A stretch of 64,000 nucleotides of DNA from Natronomicrosphaera sp040876735 (GTDB lineage Bacteria; Planctomycetota; Phycisphaerae; Phycisphaerales; Phycisphaeraceae). The position numbers were made by a program, and so were the translations under genes. Each line of letters begins with the position of its first letter. The stretch's first letter is position 1. The notes beneath the pieces were generated by a model. That model was not told the DNA's origin. It did no database searches and saw only the letters and a list, made by a program, of their open reading frames with translations. Positions 9,149 to 19,152 of this stretch are shown in pieces. The stretch covers positions 62,001-126,000 of the forward strand of contig JBBDPC010000005.1 in the NCBI GenBank assembly GCA_040876735.1. Reading direction: 5' to 3'.

Positions 9149-11283
9149 ATGATGCCGCTCGGACATGTTTCAACAATCGTTCTGCTCGTCAGCCTGACGG
9201 CGATGCCCGCTCTGGCCGACCACGATCCGCGTGAACACATCGAAACAGATGCGCAGGGGCTGATCCGCGTCGACGCCCTGCCCGTGCCCGAGCAGTGGCG
9301 GAACCCGGCTTGGCCGGAGCCGATGGAGCATGCTTTCTGGGAGCGAGCGAACCAGGCGATCCAGCATTACAAAGATGCGTTCGGCGTGCAGACCGAGGCG
9401 GAGCGCGAAAAGCGCAGCTACCCCGCGACGATGTACAGCTACCTGCTCGGCCGGCATGACGACGTCATCCAGGCGCTTCAGTCCGAAGACCAGCAGGGGC
9501 CGGCACGGACCACGCCTGGACCAAGGGCATCGACTACTACTGGTCGTTCACGCTCAAGGGGCAGATGCGCAAGTATTTCTTCTTCGGCCCCGACCTCGAT
9601 CCCGACTACCGCCAGCGGATGTATGACGCGGCGAAGATCTGGACCGCCGACGATCCCCGGCCGAGCTTCGAGTTGGTCGCCTCGCTGACCAGCGACGATC
9701 CGGCCGTGCGCGAGTACGCCCTGGAAGTGCTGCGCCAGTACCGGGAGAACATCGCCGCGCTGGACGACGTGGAGGACCGCTACGCGGACGAAGACCTCGG
9801 CGACGATCACGCGGCATGGCAGCGCTGGTGGAAACAGTATGCCGACCGCGGCTGGCAGGTGTTTGAGGATGTCGAGCGCCGCGCCAACCCCTTCCCGCAC
9901 CCTCGGCACGGCGTAGGCACCGGCCCGGTGGGCGGCGCCTGGGATCCGCCGATCCGCGGCACGCGCGCCGATGCGCGGAACACGGACAACCTCCGGGCGA
10001 TGCGCGAAACCTCCATCTACCTCATGGCCGAGGAAACCGGCAACGAGACGGTCCGCCGGCTCTACAAGGACAAGATCCAACGCTTCGTCGCCAATCTCTA
10101 CCGCGTGGGCAACGGCGAGTGGGACAGTGAAAACTACCTGCATCACACGATCGCCCCGTACCACAACCTCTACGACTTCGCGGAAGACGACGAGGTGGTC
10201 GCCCTGGCCAAGGCGGCGCTGGACTGGCTCTACACCGCCTCGGCCGTGAAGTACTACCGCGGCCACGCCGTCGCCCCCACCAAGCGCACCGGCGGCGGAC
10301 TGGCCCGGTTTGTGCAGATTTACTTCGGCGACCGGCCGACGCCCGAGCCCCAGCCCTACGGCGACCTGTTCCACGTCATCACCAGCGCCTACCGCCCGCC
10401 GCTGGCCGTGGTCGCCGTCGGTCAGGGCGAGTTCGACCGCCCCGCCGAGTTGATCAACACGAAGCCGACTTATTCCTACTGGCTGCCCGGCCAGGCCGAG
10501 TCGCCCGAGACGTGGGAGACGGTCTTCTACGGCAAGAGCTACTACCTCGGCTCGGCGGTGTCGACCTCCAGCCAGGGCGACGTGCGGCCGTGGGACATGC
10601 TGATGAACACCCGCGACGGCGGCGCCCGGCACTTCCGCGTCAACAGCGGCACCAGTTTCAACGGCATGCGGCCGGGCGACCAGATCGGCCACTACCGCAA
10701 CCTCGTCGTCTGGCTCCGGCCCGCCGACGGGAAGCCGTTCACCTTCCAACTGCCAGGCGAAGCAAATGTCAGCCGCGACGACGGCGTCTGGTTCGTCGAG
10801 CACGACCAGACCTACCTCGCCATCCGGCCGATCCACCTCGACGCCGCCGCGGTCCAGCCGGCGGTGAGCGCCACCCGCGGCGACGTTCGCTTCACCGCCC
10901 AGCCGCGCGGCGATCACTACGCCGGCTTCGCCCTGGAAGCCGCCGATGCGGTGGACCACGACAGCTTCAACGGTTTCAAGCAGGCGGTGCGCAGCCAGAG
11001 TGAACTGGACCTCAGCCACCTTGCCGACGGCGCTGCACGCCTGCAAGGACTCGACGGGCGAACGCTGGAAATCACGCACAACCCGGACCGCGACATGCCG
11101 CTCGTCAAGCGCGACGGGGAACTGTACAAATGGTCGCAGCATCTGGACGTGTACGGCCCACAGGACGACAACGCACCGGTGTTGCTAAGATGGGGCGGCG
11201 GCACGCTTCGTGTCGACGCCGGCGGACACGTGTTCGAGCAAACGGTCCACGACGATGGTACGGTCGAGTTCACCGCCGAGTGA
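9149..11283 (+). pseudogene. Secreted heparinase/alginate-lyase-like protein, interrupted by one frameshift
   Basis: Two reading frames together encode a single product of about 711 residues. The first starts at ATG 9149 (AAGGA upstream, signal peptide MMPLGHVSTIVLLVSL to ALA) and runs in good protein sequence to about 9500 (DVIQALQSEDQQG). The sequence then continues one frame over as GTDHAWTKGIDYYWSFTLKG from about 9502 and stays open to 11283. One base appears missing near GGGGCC at 9497-9502. The second part has a helical toroid-like region and a beta-rich end (HYRNLVVWLRPADG, VWFVEHDQTYLAIRP), as in heparinase II/III relatives. Everything else is intact, so a recent mutation or a sequencing error is likely. 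If the base is real, only a truncated exported peptide is made, or an internal start such as 9565 is used. Confidence 0.75.
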
Positions 11284-11320
11284 CCGGCCCAAGCTCCTGC
11301 AGCGATAAAGGCGGACCGTC

Positions 11321-11920
11321 ATGCACCAGCCCGGCACAGGAGCGTGGAAAGAAGGTAGACAGGGCGGCGCAAGCCTCTGTTACGTCAACCTTCCCACTGC
11401 GCAGTTGAACATGGTCCAGGCGCACCATGCACGCGTCGGCATCCGTGCGTCCGTCGCATGCACCGCCGCTTCGCCGGACCTGCGCGAACTGGTCGACCGC
11501 AACTGGGACATCGCGATCCACGGCCCCACCCTCGACCCGCAACTGGCCGAGGCCTTGCGCGAACTGGATGAGAAAACCCAACGCGGCCTGGTCACCACAG
11601 ACGACAGCCAGCCAGCCGAACCCGGCAACGCGTTCTACCGCGTCACCGCCCAGCCCGGTGCGCTGGAAGCCGGCCAGCCGCTGCCTGACACGCTGCCGTC
11701 GATGCCGACCCGCCCGGACGTGACAGCGCTGATGGCGGAGATCGACGCCGTCGTCGCCGGCGGACAGTGGGCCGTCTGGCGCTTCGACGCCGCCACCGTC
11801 AAGGCTCTCGGCGAGCAGGCGCATGCCCGGCTGCTTCGCTGGCTCGGCGACCACCACGCCCGTATCTGGTGTGCGCCGATCCGTGACATCGTGGCCTGGA
11901 TGCTAGCCGCTCGTCCGTGA
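11321..11920 (+). CDS. Degenerate polysaccharide-deacetylase-like protein
   Basis: A 199-residue frame 37 bases after the preceding gene; the start is uncertain (ATG 11321 or 11411). The middle, VGIRASVACTAASPDLREL followed by VDRNWDIAIHGPTL, aligns by eye with the NodB-type deacetylase pattern (strand, ELVDAGWEIANHGWTHP). The end, RLLRWLGDHHARIWCAPI then RDIVAWM, matches the C-terminal part of planctomycete and Bacteroidetes deacetylases. The metal-binding DD motif is absent, the second motif keeps only one His (IHGPTLD), and the family is usually longer, so catalysis is unlikely. It is either a remnant or a non-catalytic relative. No signal peptide. Confidence 0.5.
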   Translation: MHQPGTGAWKEGRQGGASLCYVNLPTAQLNMVQAHHARVGIRASVACTAASPDLRELVDRNWDIAIHGPTLDPQLAEALRELDEKTQRGLVTTDDSQPAEPGNAFYRVTAQPGALEAGQPLPDTLPSMPTRPDVTALMAEIDAVVAGGQWAVWRFDAATVKALGEQAHARLLRWLGDHHARIWCAPIRDIVAWMLAARP

Positions 11921-11983
11921 ACCGACGGAAGCGTGGGGCCGCCGTTACGGCCCGTCCACCTGACGTGCAACTGGAGCCTTGCA

Positions 11984-13165
11984 ATGTTTCAGATCGGCCA
12001 GGAAGAGATCGACGCGGTCGCCCGGGTCATCCGAAGCGGCAACCTGTTCCGTTACCACGAGCCGAGCGAGTGCGGCCGCTTCGAGCAGCGATACGCGAAG
12101 TACCTGTCTGCCCAATACGTGGGAATGACCGCGAGCGGGACCGGGGCGCTCACCGCCGCGCTGGTGGGGCTGGGCGTCGGCCCGGGCGATGAGGTGATCG
12201 TACCTGCACACACCTACATGGCCACCGCCGTCGCCGTTGTGGCCGTGGGGGCGATTCCGGTGATCGTGGACATCGACGAGAGCATCTGCCTCGACCCGGC
12301 CGCGCTTGAAGACGCCATCGGGCCGCACACGCGGGCGGTCATCCCGGTGCACATGTGGGGGCAGGTGTGCGACATGGAGGCGATCCTGCGCATCGCCGAA
12401 AAGCACAACCTGCTGGTCGTCGAGGACGCCTGCCAGGCCGTCGGCGGCGGGTACCGCGGACGCATGGCCGGCACGCTCGGCCACGCCGGCGCATTCAGCT
12501 TCAACCACTTCAAGAACATGACCTGCGGCGAAGGCGGCGCCGTGGTCACCGACGACGCACGGGTCTTCCAACGCGCCCAGTGCGCCATCGACTGCCACCG
12601 CTATTACTGGAACGACCGCGAAGCGAACTTCACCGGCTTCGCATTCTCCGGCGCCCGCGCCTCGGAGATCGAAGGGGCAATACTGAACGTGCAACTCGAC
12701 CGCCTGCCCGCCATGATGCAGGCGTTGCGCGATCAGAAAACACGCATCCTCGGCGAAACGCGCGACGCCGGCTTGATTCCCGTGCCGTTGCACAGCCCCG
12801 ATCACGAATGCGGGGCGGTGACCATGTTCGCCCTGCCCACCGCACCGCAAGCCGACGCCTTCGCCCACGCCACCGGCGGCACGGTCCTGGCGCGCACCGG
12901 CCGGCACACGTACAACGAGTGGGACCCGATTCTCCACCGCCAGGGCGGCCCGATGCCAGTTATGAACGCCTTCGAGTTGCCGCAGAACCAGCGATGCCGC
13001 ATGAACTACGCCCCGGACATGTGCCCGCGGTCGCTGGCGATTCTCCGTCGCACGGTGTCGCTCGCCAACCATCCCGACCACACGCCGCAGCAGGTCGCCG
13101 AGCGAGTTCAGGCGATTCGTGACGCGGCGAGCCAAGTGCTCGGCGACGCCGCACACGCGTCCTAG
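11984..13165 (+). CDS. DegT/DnrJ/EryC1/StrS-family PLP aminotransferase
   Basis: A 393-residue protein starting at ATG 11984 (TGGAG ten bases upstream). The fold-type I hallmarks are clear: GMTASGTGALTAALVGLGVG near the N-terminus, DEVIVPAHTYMATA, VVEDACQAVGG with the Asp that contacts the pyridine ring, and SFNHFKNMTCGEGGAVV with the PLP lysine at about K177. The family transaminates or dehydrates keto-sugars in nucleotide-sugar pathways, while related members act in glycan catabolic loci. With no nucleotide-sugar synthesis genes nearby, a catabolic or inositol/keto-sugar role is as likely. It is cytoplasmic and rightward, and ends at the long inverted repeat. Confidence 0.92.
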   Translation: MFQIGQEEIDAVARVIRSGNLFRYHEPSECGRFEQRYAKYLSAQYVGMTASGTGALTAALVGLGVGPGDEVIVPAHTYMATAVAVVAVGAIPVIVDIDESICLDPAALEDAIGPHTRAVIPVHMWGQVCDMEAILRIAEKHNLLVVEDACQAVGGGYRGRMAGTLGHAGAFSFNHFKNMTCGEGGAVVTDDARVFQRAQCAIDCHRYYWNDREANFTGFAFSGARASEIEGAILNVQLDRLPAMMQALRDQKTRILGETRDAGLIPVPLHSPDHECGAVTMFALPTAPQADAFAHATGGTVLARTGRHTYNEWDPILHRQGGPMPVMNAFELPQNQRCRMNYAPDMCPRSLAILRRTVSLANHPDHTPQQVAERVQAIRDAASQVLGDAAHAS

Positions 13166-13191
13166 GCTCTGTCTCACAGCCACCGCGTCGG

Positions 13192-13280
13192 GCGCCACAA
13201 CAGCATGCCGCAGGCTGCTATGTGCTGGTGCGCGTCAGATAATCCGGCACACAGCAGCCTTGCGGCATGCTGTGTGGCAC
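13192..13280. repeat. Long near-perfect inverted repeat between convergent genes
   Basis: The left arm 13192-13228 and right arm 13244-13280 are 37 bases each and pair almost completely, with a 15-base loop. Each arm also holds a smaller inverted repeat (CCACACAGC/GCTGTGTG). It lies between stops at 13165 (+) and 13326 (-). It could act as a bidirectional terminator, but it is far longer than typical ones and resembles a REP/MITE-type palindrome. CATGCCGCAGGCT from the arm recurs at about 34860. Confidence 0.65.
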
Positions 13281-13325
13281 CCGCTGGGTTTGGACTGAAG
13301 GCGCTCTTGCACGCTGATGTCGCGG

Positions 13326-15878
13326 TCACTTGGTCGGCCCTTCAAGCACGATGCTGGCGGCGCCGAGAAGGTAGCCGGCGTGGCGGTCGTCAGCGACGTG
13401 AAACACCACCTCGTTCGATTCGGCCAGATCGTCCACCGCAACCTCGAACTGGCGGATGAGCGTGTTGTTGGCGGCGGTCACCGCGTGCGGCAACGGGTAG
13501 GCGTGGCCGTTGAGGCGCAGCGCCCCCTCGCCCCGCTCCAGCCGCTCCGCCACGATCCGGACCCACGCCCGCTCGGCGCTCGCCAGCCGATCCGCATCCA
13601 CCGCCACCTTCAACGCCGCCGGCTCATCACGCCCTACCTCGCGCAGCACCGCGTCGGCGAAATACTGCCGGCGATCCACCTCGGCCGACTCGGGCAGTGG
13701 ACCTTCGAGCGGAAAGGTGTAGACCACGATGCCGCGATCGTCCAGTTCCAGGTCTTCGATGCGGTACGTCGCGCCCGTCACCGCTTCGCGTCGTTCGTCA
13801 ATGCGGTCGGCAACGGCCTCGGTGGTGAAGTCGGGCGTGCGGATGATCGCTTCGGTGAAGCGCGTGCCGGCCGGCGCATCAACGGTCAGGTTCACCCGCC
13901 GCCGCGAGCGGTGATCGTTGAGCACGGCCACGACCAGTTCCCGGCGATCTTCCATGTCGTCGGGCCGGGGGTTGAGCGGGTCCGTACCGTCAACGCTGGC
14001 GGCGACGTACAGGTGCGGGTCGGGGTTGTCGACGTGGACGAGCCTGCCACGCAGGTTGCGGAGCAGGTCCATCGCGACGCCTTCGCCGCCATCGGACCAC
14101 CAGCCGCCGCCGTGTCCGAACCAAGCGAACCCGCGTGCCTTGTCCGGCACGAACTGCAGGGCGTGCAGCAGCTTGGTGGTGGTCCAGTGGAACTTGTTGC
14201 GGTCGGCCTGGGCGCCGGTGGAGATGTCCGCATCGGGATACGCCTGCGGGTCCGAGCCCATGGCGGTTTCGGTGTTGACGCTGTAAAGCCACTTGTCGTG
14301 GGCGCTCATACCGTAGGCGGTGACGACTTCGTATTGCGCGGCGAGATGATGCGGTGAGCCGCCGTAGTCGTGATCGACCACCGCATCGATGATGTCGATG
14401 CCCGCGTCGATGGTGGGCTTGTAGAGCATGTCCCATGCGGCCCAGTGGTCTTCGCCAGGCCGGAAGCCCCAGCCAACCATGAGAAACGCGTCGGAGTTGG
14501 CTTGTTTCAGGGCCTGACCCATGGCGAGCATCGGGTCGAGGTAGAACATGAGCATGCCGCGGCCGGACCAGTAGGTGAACTGCGTTTCGTCGTAAATGTG
14601 CCAAGGCGTGATTGCTTCGAGCTCACGGCCCTCGGCGGTGTAGGCTTCGCCGTCGGCGATGTCTTCGGGCGGATGAAACTGCGGCTGCCACTGCCCGCCG
14701 TAGACCGACGCCATACCGCCGTAGGGTGGGGCGTGGACGGGCGAGTGGACGTTGCCCTGTTCGTCGCGGCCGCGGCGCCAGTCGCGCGGCGTGGTCCACT
14801 GCCAGGGCGGCGCGTCGAACTGCTTCGTCCAGCGCAGGTGCGGCGCGATCTGGCCGTCGTGCTTGATGTGCACAGGTCCGCCCTCTTCCGCTTTGGACTC
14901 GTCGAAGTAGCGGTTGATGAAGCCGGCCCGGTTGCGGTTGGCCCAGTTCAAGTACGGCTCGTTGTAGTACTCGACGTACAACGGCCGGCCGGCGTCACGG
15001 GCTTTGGTGGCCAGGTGCACGCCGAGGCGTTCGCTGCGCTCGCGCCAGTCGCCGTGGGTCAGGCGCGGTGAGGGGCGCACGCGGTCGCCGAGGGTGTTGA
15101 TCATCATGTGCGTGATTTCGCCGTCCCCCAGTGCTGGGTCGTGTGCGCCGGAGGCGTCGTGGCGGATGCGACGATCCATCGCCAGCCGGTAGCGCTGGGT
15201 GTGCCCCTTCGGCAGGTTGAACGAGCCGAACAGGCCCGCGGGCACGGCGTTCGTACCGTTGATGTCGAGCATGCGGCCGGTCACATGCACGTCCACCGTC
15301 TCGGCGGTCTGGTCCTCGGCGTTGATCAGGTCGATACCGGTGACGGTGAAGCGCAACGTGCCCACGCCCAGCGGATTGATCGTGCCAATCGCCACCGCGT
15401 CGATGGCGTCGAGATCCAGCCGTTGGTTGCTGTCGAAGTGGCCGCCTTCAGGAGGCGACGCCCACAGCGCCACCGCGAAGTCGTCGAAATGAGCGACTCC
15501 CGTGTTCTCCGCCTGCACCAGGCTCACGGCCCACGAATGGTAGTACCACGTCCCATCCTGCTTTTCGCGCACCGCCACAAAGACGCCGGCATCGTCGCGC
15601 ACGTCCTCCGTCCGCACTCGGATGCGCAGCGCGTTCCATGCGGAGAGATCGCGCGGCTCGTCGAACACGTGAACCGACCAGCGGGCGTGGTTCCAGTTCA
15701 CCCGCTTCTCGCCCATGTCGAACGTGAACGCCTGCCCACCTTCAATGGCCGTGGCGTCGGTGAACTTGTCTTGATTCATGTCCACCAACGGTTCGCCTGA
15801 GGCAGGCTGGGTGAAACCTGCCACCAGGGAGGTTGCGAAAGCCGCCGCCGCGGCTGCCGTTTGTCCAAAGTGCGTCAT
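13326..15878 (-). CDS. Secreted glycoside hydrolase, clan GH-A-like (agarase-like)
   Basis: An 850-residue protein starting at ATG 15878, with GGAAG seven bases upstream and a signal peptide (AAAAAAFATSLVAGFT to ASG). Residues about 35-210 are a beta-sandwich resembling the N-terminal carbohydrate-binding part of agarase-like hydrolases (WSVHVFDEPRDLSAWNALRI). A TIM-barrel-like domain follows: FGSFNLPKGH, then YVEYYNEPYLNW whose NEP is the clan GH-A acid/base motif, and LYSVNTETAMGS whose Glu is a possible nucleophile. The C-terminus is beta-rich (VVAVLNDHRSRRRV and after). Clear family assignment was not possible; GH86- or GH39-like agarase or porphyranase relatives are the nearest impression. 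It is the third gene of a leftward run with 15970..19092 and 19153..20232. Confidence 0.78.
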   Translation of the reverse strand: MTHFGQTAAAAAAFATSLVAGFTQPASGEPLVDMNQDKFTDATAIEGGQAFTFDMGEKRVNWNHARWSVHVFDEPRDLSAWNALRIRVRTEDVRDDAGVFVAVREKQDGTWYYHSWAVSLVQAENTGVAHFDDFAVALWASPPEGGHFDSNQRLDLDAIDAVAIGTINPLGVGTLRFTVTGIDLINAEDQTAETVDVHVTGRMLDINGTNAVPAGLFGSFNLPKGHTQRYRLAMDRRIRHDASGAHDPALGDGEITHMMINTLGDRVRPSPRLTHGDWRERSERLGVHLATKARDAGRPLYVEYYNEPYLNWANRNRAGFINRYFDESKAEEGGPVHIKHDGQIAPHLRWTKQFDAPPWQWTTPRDWRRGRDEQGNVHSPVHAPPYGGMASVYGGQWQPQFHPPEDIADGEAYTAEGRELEAITPWHIYDETQFTYWSGRGMLMFYLDPMLAMGQALKQANSDAFLMVGWGFRPGEDHWAAWDMLYKPTIDAGIDIIDAVVDHDYGGSPHHLAAQYEVVTAYGMSAHDKWLYSVNTETAMGSDPQAYPDADISTGAQADRNKFHWTTTKLLHALQFVPDKARGFAWFGHGGGWWSDGGEGVAMDLLRNLRGRLVHVDNPDPHLYVAASVDGTDPLNPRPDDMEDRRELVVAVLNDHRSRRRVNLTVDAPAGTRFTEAIIRTPDFTTEAVADRIDERREAVTGATYRIEDLELDDRGIVVYTFPLEGPLPESAEVDRRQYFADAVLREVGRDEPAALKVAVDADRLASAERAWVRIVAERLERGEGALRLNGHAYPLPHAVTAANNTLIRQFEVAVDDLAESNEVVFHVADDRHAGYLLGAASIVLEGPTK

Positions 15879-15969
15879 ATTTCGTCTTCCAATATTCGCG
15901 GCACGTTTGGTGGGTCCGAGCCACCGGTGCATAACAAGGAACTGCTTCCACGCTTTGGCTAGCGGGAAT

Positions 15970-18900
15970 TCAGTTTGCTTCGAGTCGTTGAGCGCGGATC
16001 GGGTGCGTCCGCACCTGCCCGTTCTCCCGCACGACCAGGCCGACGGAGCCTTCAAATGTGATGCCCTCACCGGCCCACGTGAACGGGTGCAGGTTCATCA
16101 GCACGATGATCTCGCGATCGCCGTCGAGGCGGATGCGGGTCACTCGGCCGTGTTCATCAAGGTTTTCGTATTGCGGCTCGGATTCACCGTCTTCACTGAC
16201 GCCGAAGACCCAGGTGGCGCTGGTGTTGCCCGGCATGTCCCACTTGAGCACCAGCGAGCGCGTGTCGTACGCGGCGGCCCGGCCGCGATCATCTTCCACG
16301 CCGCGGTTGCGGCCGAAGGGCTGGTCCGTGCCGTTGAGGTCGTCGCGCTCGATGATGTCGAAGCCGGGCTGCCGGGTGGGGTGGACGATGGCAAGGTGAC
16401 CGGTGACGCCTTCGGGCGAGCCGAGCGTGGCGGTGAGGCCGTCCACCTGCGTGTCGTCCACTTGGTAGGAGTGAAGCCGCCAGACGGTGTCGCCCATGGT
16501 GCGGACGTTGTCGCGGACGATCAGCAGGTCGGGATGGACGAGCATGACCTGGCGGTCGTAGGCGTTGATGCCGACGGCGGGGGTCGACCGGCTAAGGTCG
16601 AGTGCGGGATTAAAGGGATAGATGTTGCGAGCGTTGGCGTAGTCGAACACGCCGGGGTGGTAGGCGTCGTCGCTGATGAAGCCGGCGGCGTATTTGGCGG
16701 GCAGAATCCAGTTGCTGACGCCCTTGAACTCGATCTGCGTGCCGCCGGCGGGCCCCTGCTTGTAGGCGTTGCCGTAGGTGCCGCCGGGTGGCGCGGTCCA
16801 CGCGGCGTTGCCGAAGAAATGGACGTTGCGGGCCCAGTGGAACATGCGGGCCTTGTCCATGTGGTGATGTCCCCAGCTTTGGCCGGCGCGGAGGACGGTG
16901 AACGTCTCGCGTTCCTGGTCGTCGCTGGCGCGCAACGTCGAGCCGTAGCCCTGATGCCAACCGCTGGTCAGGTCGGGTGGCGTGGGCTCGACCTCGGCGG
17001 TGAGTTCGTGATTCTTTTCCAGGATCAGCCAGGCCATGTGGCTGGCGATGCGCTGGATGTCGCGGTTGTCCGAGCGGGCGAAATCGGGCAGTGCGTCACG
17101 GAATTCGCGCATGAACCGGTCGGGGTCCACGCCGTGGTCGCCCACCGGCGGCGGCACGCGTTTGCCGTCGAACTGGGCGTCGCGCGGCGAATGAATGCGC
17201 GTCCAGACCTCGAACATGCGGGCGAAGCGGATGTCGTCGAAGAAGTCTTGTAGACCCGCGTCGCGCAGTTGCCGGGCCAGCGGGATCAGGTTGTGCATGG
17301 TGTGGGCGGCGTAGGTGTGGCTTTCCTCCCACATGCCGCTCTGGGGATAGGCGTAGCGATCCAGGGCCATGTCCATCTGCTGCTCGCCGTGGGCAAGGAA
17401 GCGCTCGCCTTCAGGGTGGCCGAGGTCGACCAGCGCCCGGCCGAAGGCGCTGATGCCGCGGTAGAGGTCGGCGTTGAAGTTCTGGTTCTCCATGCCCTGG
17501 TAGGTGGGGTTGAGCGCTTCGGGATGGGTCCAGGGGAGCATGGCGCGATAGCCGGGGTAGGCCGACTCGTCGATCGCCATGTATGCCAACATGGCCGGCC
17601 CGACCATGCGCTGCGAGATGGGAACGTCGCCCGCCATCGGCTTTTGATGTTCACGGGCCCACGCGATCAGCCCCTGCGAGCCGAGCCCCTGGCGCACCTC
17701 GGGGTTCGAACCGTTGAACAGTTGCAGGCCCGACCGGCCCTCCGTGCCAACGAGCACGCGGCGAATGAAACCCGCATATCCCAACTCGCCCGCCGGCGCC
17801 GTCTCTTCCAATGTCACCGCCGAGCCGTCGCCGTTCCACACCAGCGGCAGCCGGTTGATGCGGTCCAGCGGCCAGACGCCTTCCTGCACATGAGCCTTGG
17901 CGAAGAAGCGGTCGTCCTCCGCATCCACCGCGAACAGCGCCCACCGACGATGGCCTTCCAGCAGCCACGCCTCCAGGGCGATGCGATCTTCCGCACCGGC
18001 CAGTCCCACCATGCCCCGGCTCATGCGGTCACCTGCCACCTCCGGCCGCTGGTACAGGTCGATGTGGTTGATCTTCGCCCGTGTCCATTGGTCGGGCCGA
18101 ACGTAGAACCCCCCCACCGCCGTCTTCCGCTCGGCCGTGCGAACCCCCAGTGTCTCCTGCTTGCCGGCGAAGTAGTTGAACTGCGACCAGACCATCATCC
18201 GCGCCAACGCCTTCTGCCCTTCGATGGTGATGTAGTCGCCCGTCGGGTTCGCCCGGTCCAGGTCCGACCAGTCCGCCAGCCGTTGATCGCCGGGCAGGAA
18301 AAACTGATCCACCGGCCAGTCGTTGAAGCTGAAGACGAACTTCGAATGGCCGCCGAGATCGAAGTCTTCCGTCAATTGCACGTAAGGCTTGCCCTCGTAC
18401 AAGCGAGCCTGTACGCGATACGTGCGATCATTCTCAAACGTGTAGGTGATGGTCGATTGCAGGTAGACCGGCCCACGCTCGACCTCGCTGCGGATCGCCC
18501 GCACGCGGAGCATCGCGTCCAGGTAGCTGCTGCCGATCCACCGCCCATCCTCTCGGGCCACGCTCATCACCGGCCCGGGCAACGCGAACGGCGACGCTGG
18601 CACATCAAATGCAACGCTGCCCGTCACCACCTTCGCCGCAAACACGTCGTTCCGGAACACCGCCACTTCGACGTCGCCCACCCCCTCGGCCGGCTCCAGT
18701 TGCAGCGACGTTTCGTGCGAAGGTTGCTGCCCGGCATCACGCTGCACAACATGCACGATCTGCTGCCCAGGCTCATCAAAGCTCACCAGCGTCCACAGCC
18801 GGGCACGGCGAACGGCGCCGCGATCGCCCTCGAGCACTTCCACCTGATGCACCAGCGCTTCGCCGGCCGCGCTGGTTAGCCCCAGCCGGTCGGCAGAGAC

Positions 18901-19092
18901 CGGTGCGTCAAGCTCAATGTCGAACGACACCGGCTCACGCTCGTAGGGCATGTCGAAGTATTCGTTGACCGCGAAGCGGGCGAGCGTGGTCTCCTCCGCA
19001 TTCGCAGCGTTGGCGAAGTTCAGCATCGTCGCGATGGCCACAATCAGACCTGTGCCGGCCAACGTCAGATCACACAACGGGAGGTGGAGCAT
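15970..19092 (-). CDS. Secreted heparinase II/III-like lyase with N-terminal PcRGLX-like domain
   Basis: A 1,040-residue protein with a signal peptide (LAGTGLIVAIATMLNFANA to ANA). It has the same plan as 4596..7835. N-terminal beta domains include RFAVNEYFDMPYEREPV and TYRVQARLYEGKPYVQLTED. A helical toroid carries SGMWEESHTYAAHTMHNLI. A heparinase beta-sandwich carries FTVLRAGQSWGHHHMDKA with a His cluster, then NAAWTAPPGGTYGNAYKQG. Expected action is beta-elimination of a uronate-containing glycan outside the cytoplasm. It lies 60 bases downstream of the stand-alone relative at 19153..20232 and 91 bases upstream of the clan GH-A-like hydrolase, so the three are probably one operon. The two proteins of this plan in the window are diverged paralogues, not recent copies. 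Confidence 0.87.
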   Translation of the reverse strand: MLHLPLCDLTLAGTGLIVAIATMLNFANAANAEETTLARFAVNEYFDMPYEREPVSFDIELDAPVSADRLGLTSAAGEALVHQVEVLEGDRGAVRRARLWTLVSFDEPGQQIVHVVQRDAGQQPSHETSLQLEPAEGVGDVEVAVFRNDVFAAKVVTGSVAFDVPASPFALPGPVMSVAREDGRWIGSSYLDAMLRVRAIRSEVERGPVYLQSTITYTFENDRTYRVQARLYEGKPYVQLTEDFDLGGHSKFVFSFNDWPVDQFFLPGDQRLADWSDLDRANPTGDYITIEGQKALARMMVWSQFNYFAGKQETLGVRTAERKTAVGGFYVRPDQWTRAKINHIDLYQRPEVAGDRMSRGMVGLAGAEDRIALEAWLLEGHRRWALFAVDAEDDRFFAKAHVQEGVWPLDRINRLPLVWNGDGSAVTLEETAPAGELGYAGFIRRVLVGTEGRSGLQLFNGSNPEVRQGLGSQGLIAWAREHQKPMAGDVPISQRMVGPAMLAYMAIDESAYPGYRAMLPWTHPEALNPTYQGMENQNFNADLYRGISAFGRALVDLGHPEGERFLAHGEQQMDMALDRYAYPQSGMWEESHTYAAHTMHNLIPLARQLRDAGLQDFFDDIRFARMFEVWTRIHSPRDAQFDGKRVPPPVGDHGVDPDRFMREFRDALPDFARSDNRDIQRIASHMAWLILEKNHELTAEVEPTPPDLTSGWHQGYGSTLRASDDQERETFTVLRAGQSWGHHHMDKARMFHWARNVHFFGNAAWTAPPGGTYGNAYKQGPAGGTQIEFKGVSNWILPAKYAAGFISDDAYHPGVFDYANARNIYPFNPALDLSRSTPAVGINAYDRQVMLVHPDLLIVRDNVRTMGDTVWRLHSYQVDDTQVDGLTATLGSPEGVTGHLAIVHPTRQPGFDIIERDDLNGTDQPFGRNRGVEDDRGRAAAYDTRSLVLKWDMPGNTSATWVFGVSEDGESEPQYENLDEHGRVTRIRLDGDREIIVLMNLHPFTWAGEGITFEGSVGLVVRENGQVRTHPIRAQRLEAN

Positions 19093-19152
19093 ACCCAGTC
19101 AACCTTTGTCACCTGATGGTGAATGGAACATCTCAAACGCGAATCCGCCGCA

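Noticed and set aside
9478..11142. 554-codon minus-strand frame opposite the frameshifted heparinase-like gene
   Set aside because: Antisense shadow; the plus-strand translation has a signal peptide and family-like motifs.
11945..13198. 417-codon minus-strand frame opposite the DegT-type aminotransferase
   Set aside because: The plus strand carries the full set of PLP-enzyme motifs; the minus frame has none.
17269..18879. 536-codon plus-strand frame inside the 15970..19092 lyase
   Set aside because: Arg/His/Pro-rich antisense translation with no domain.
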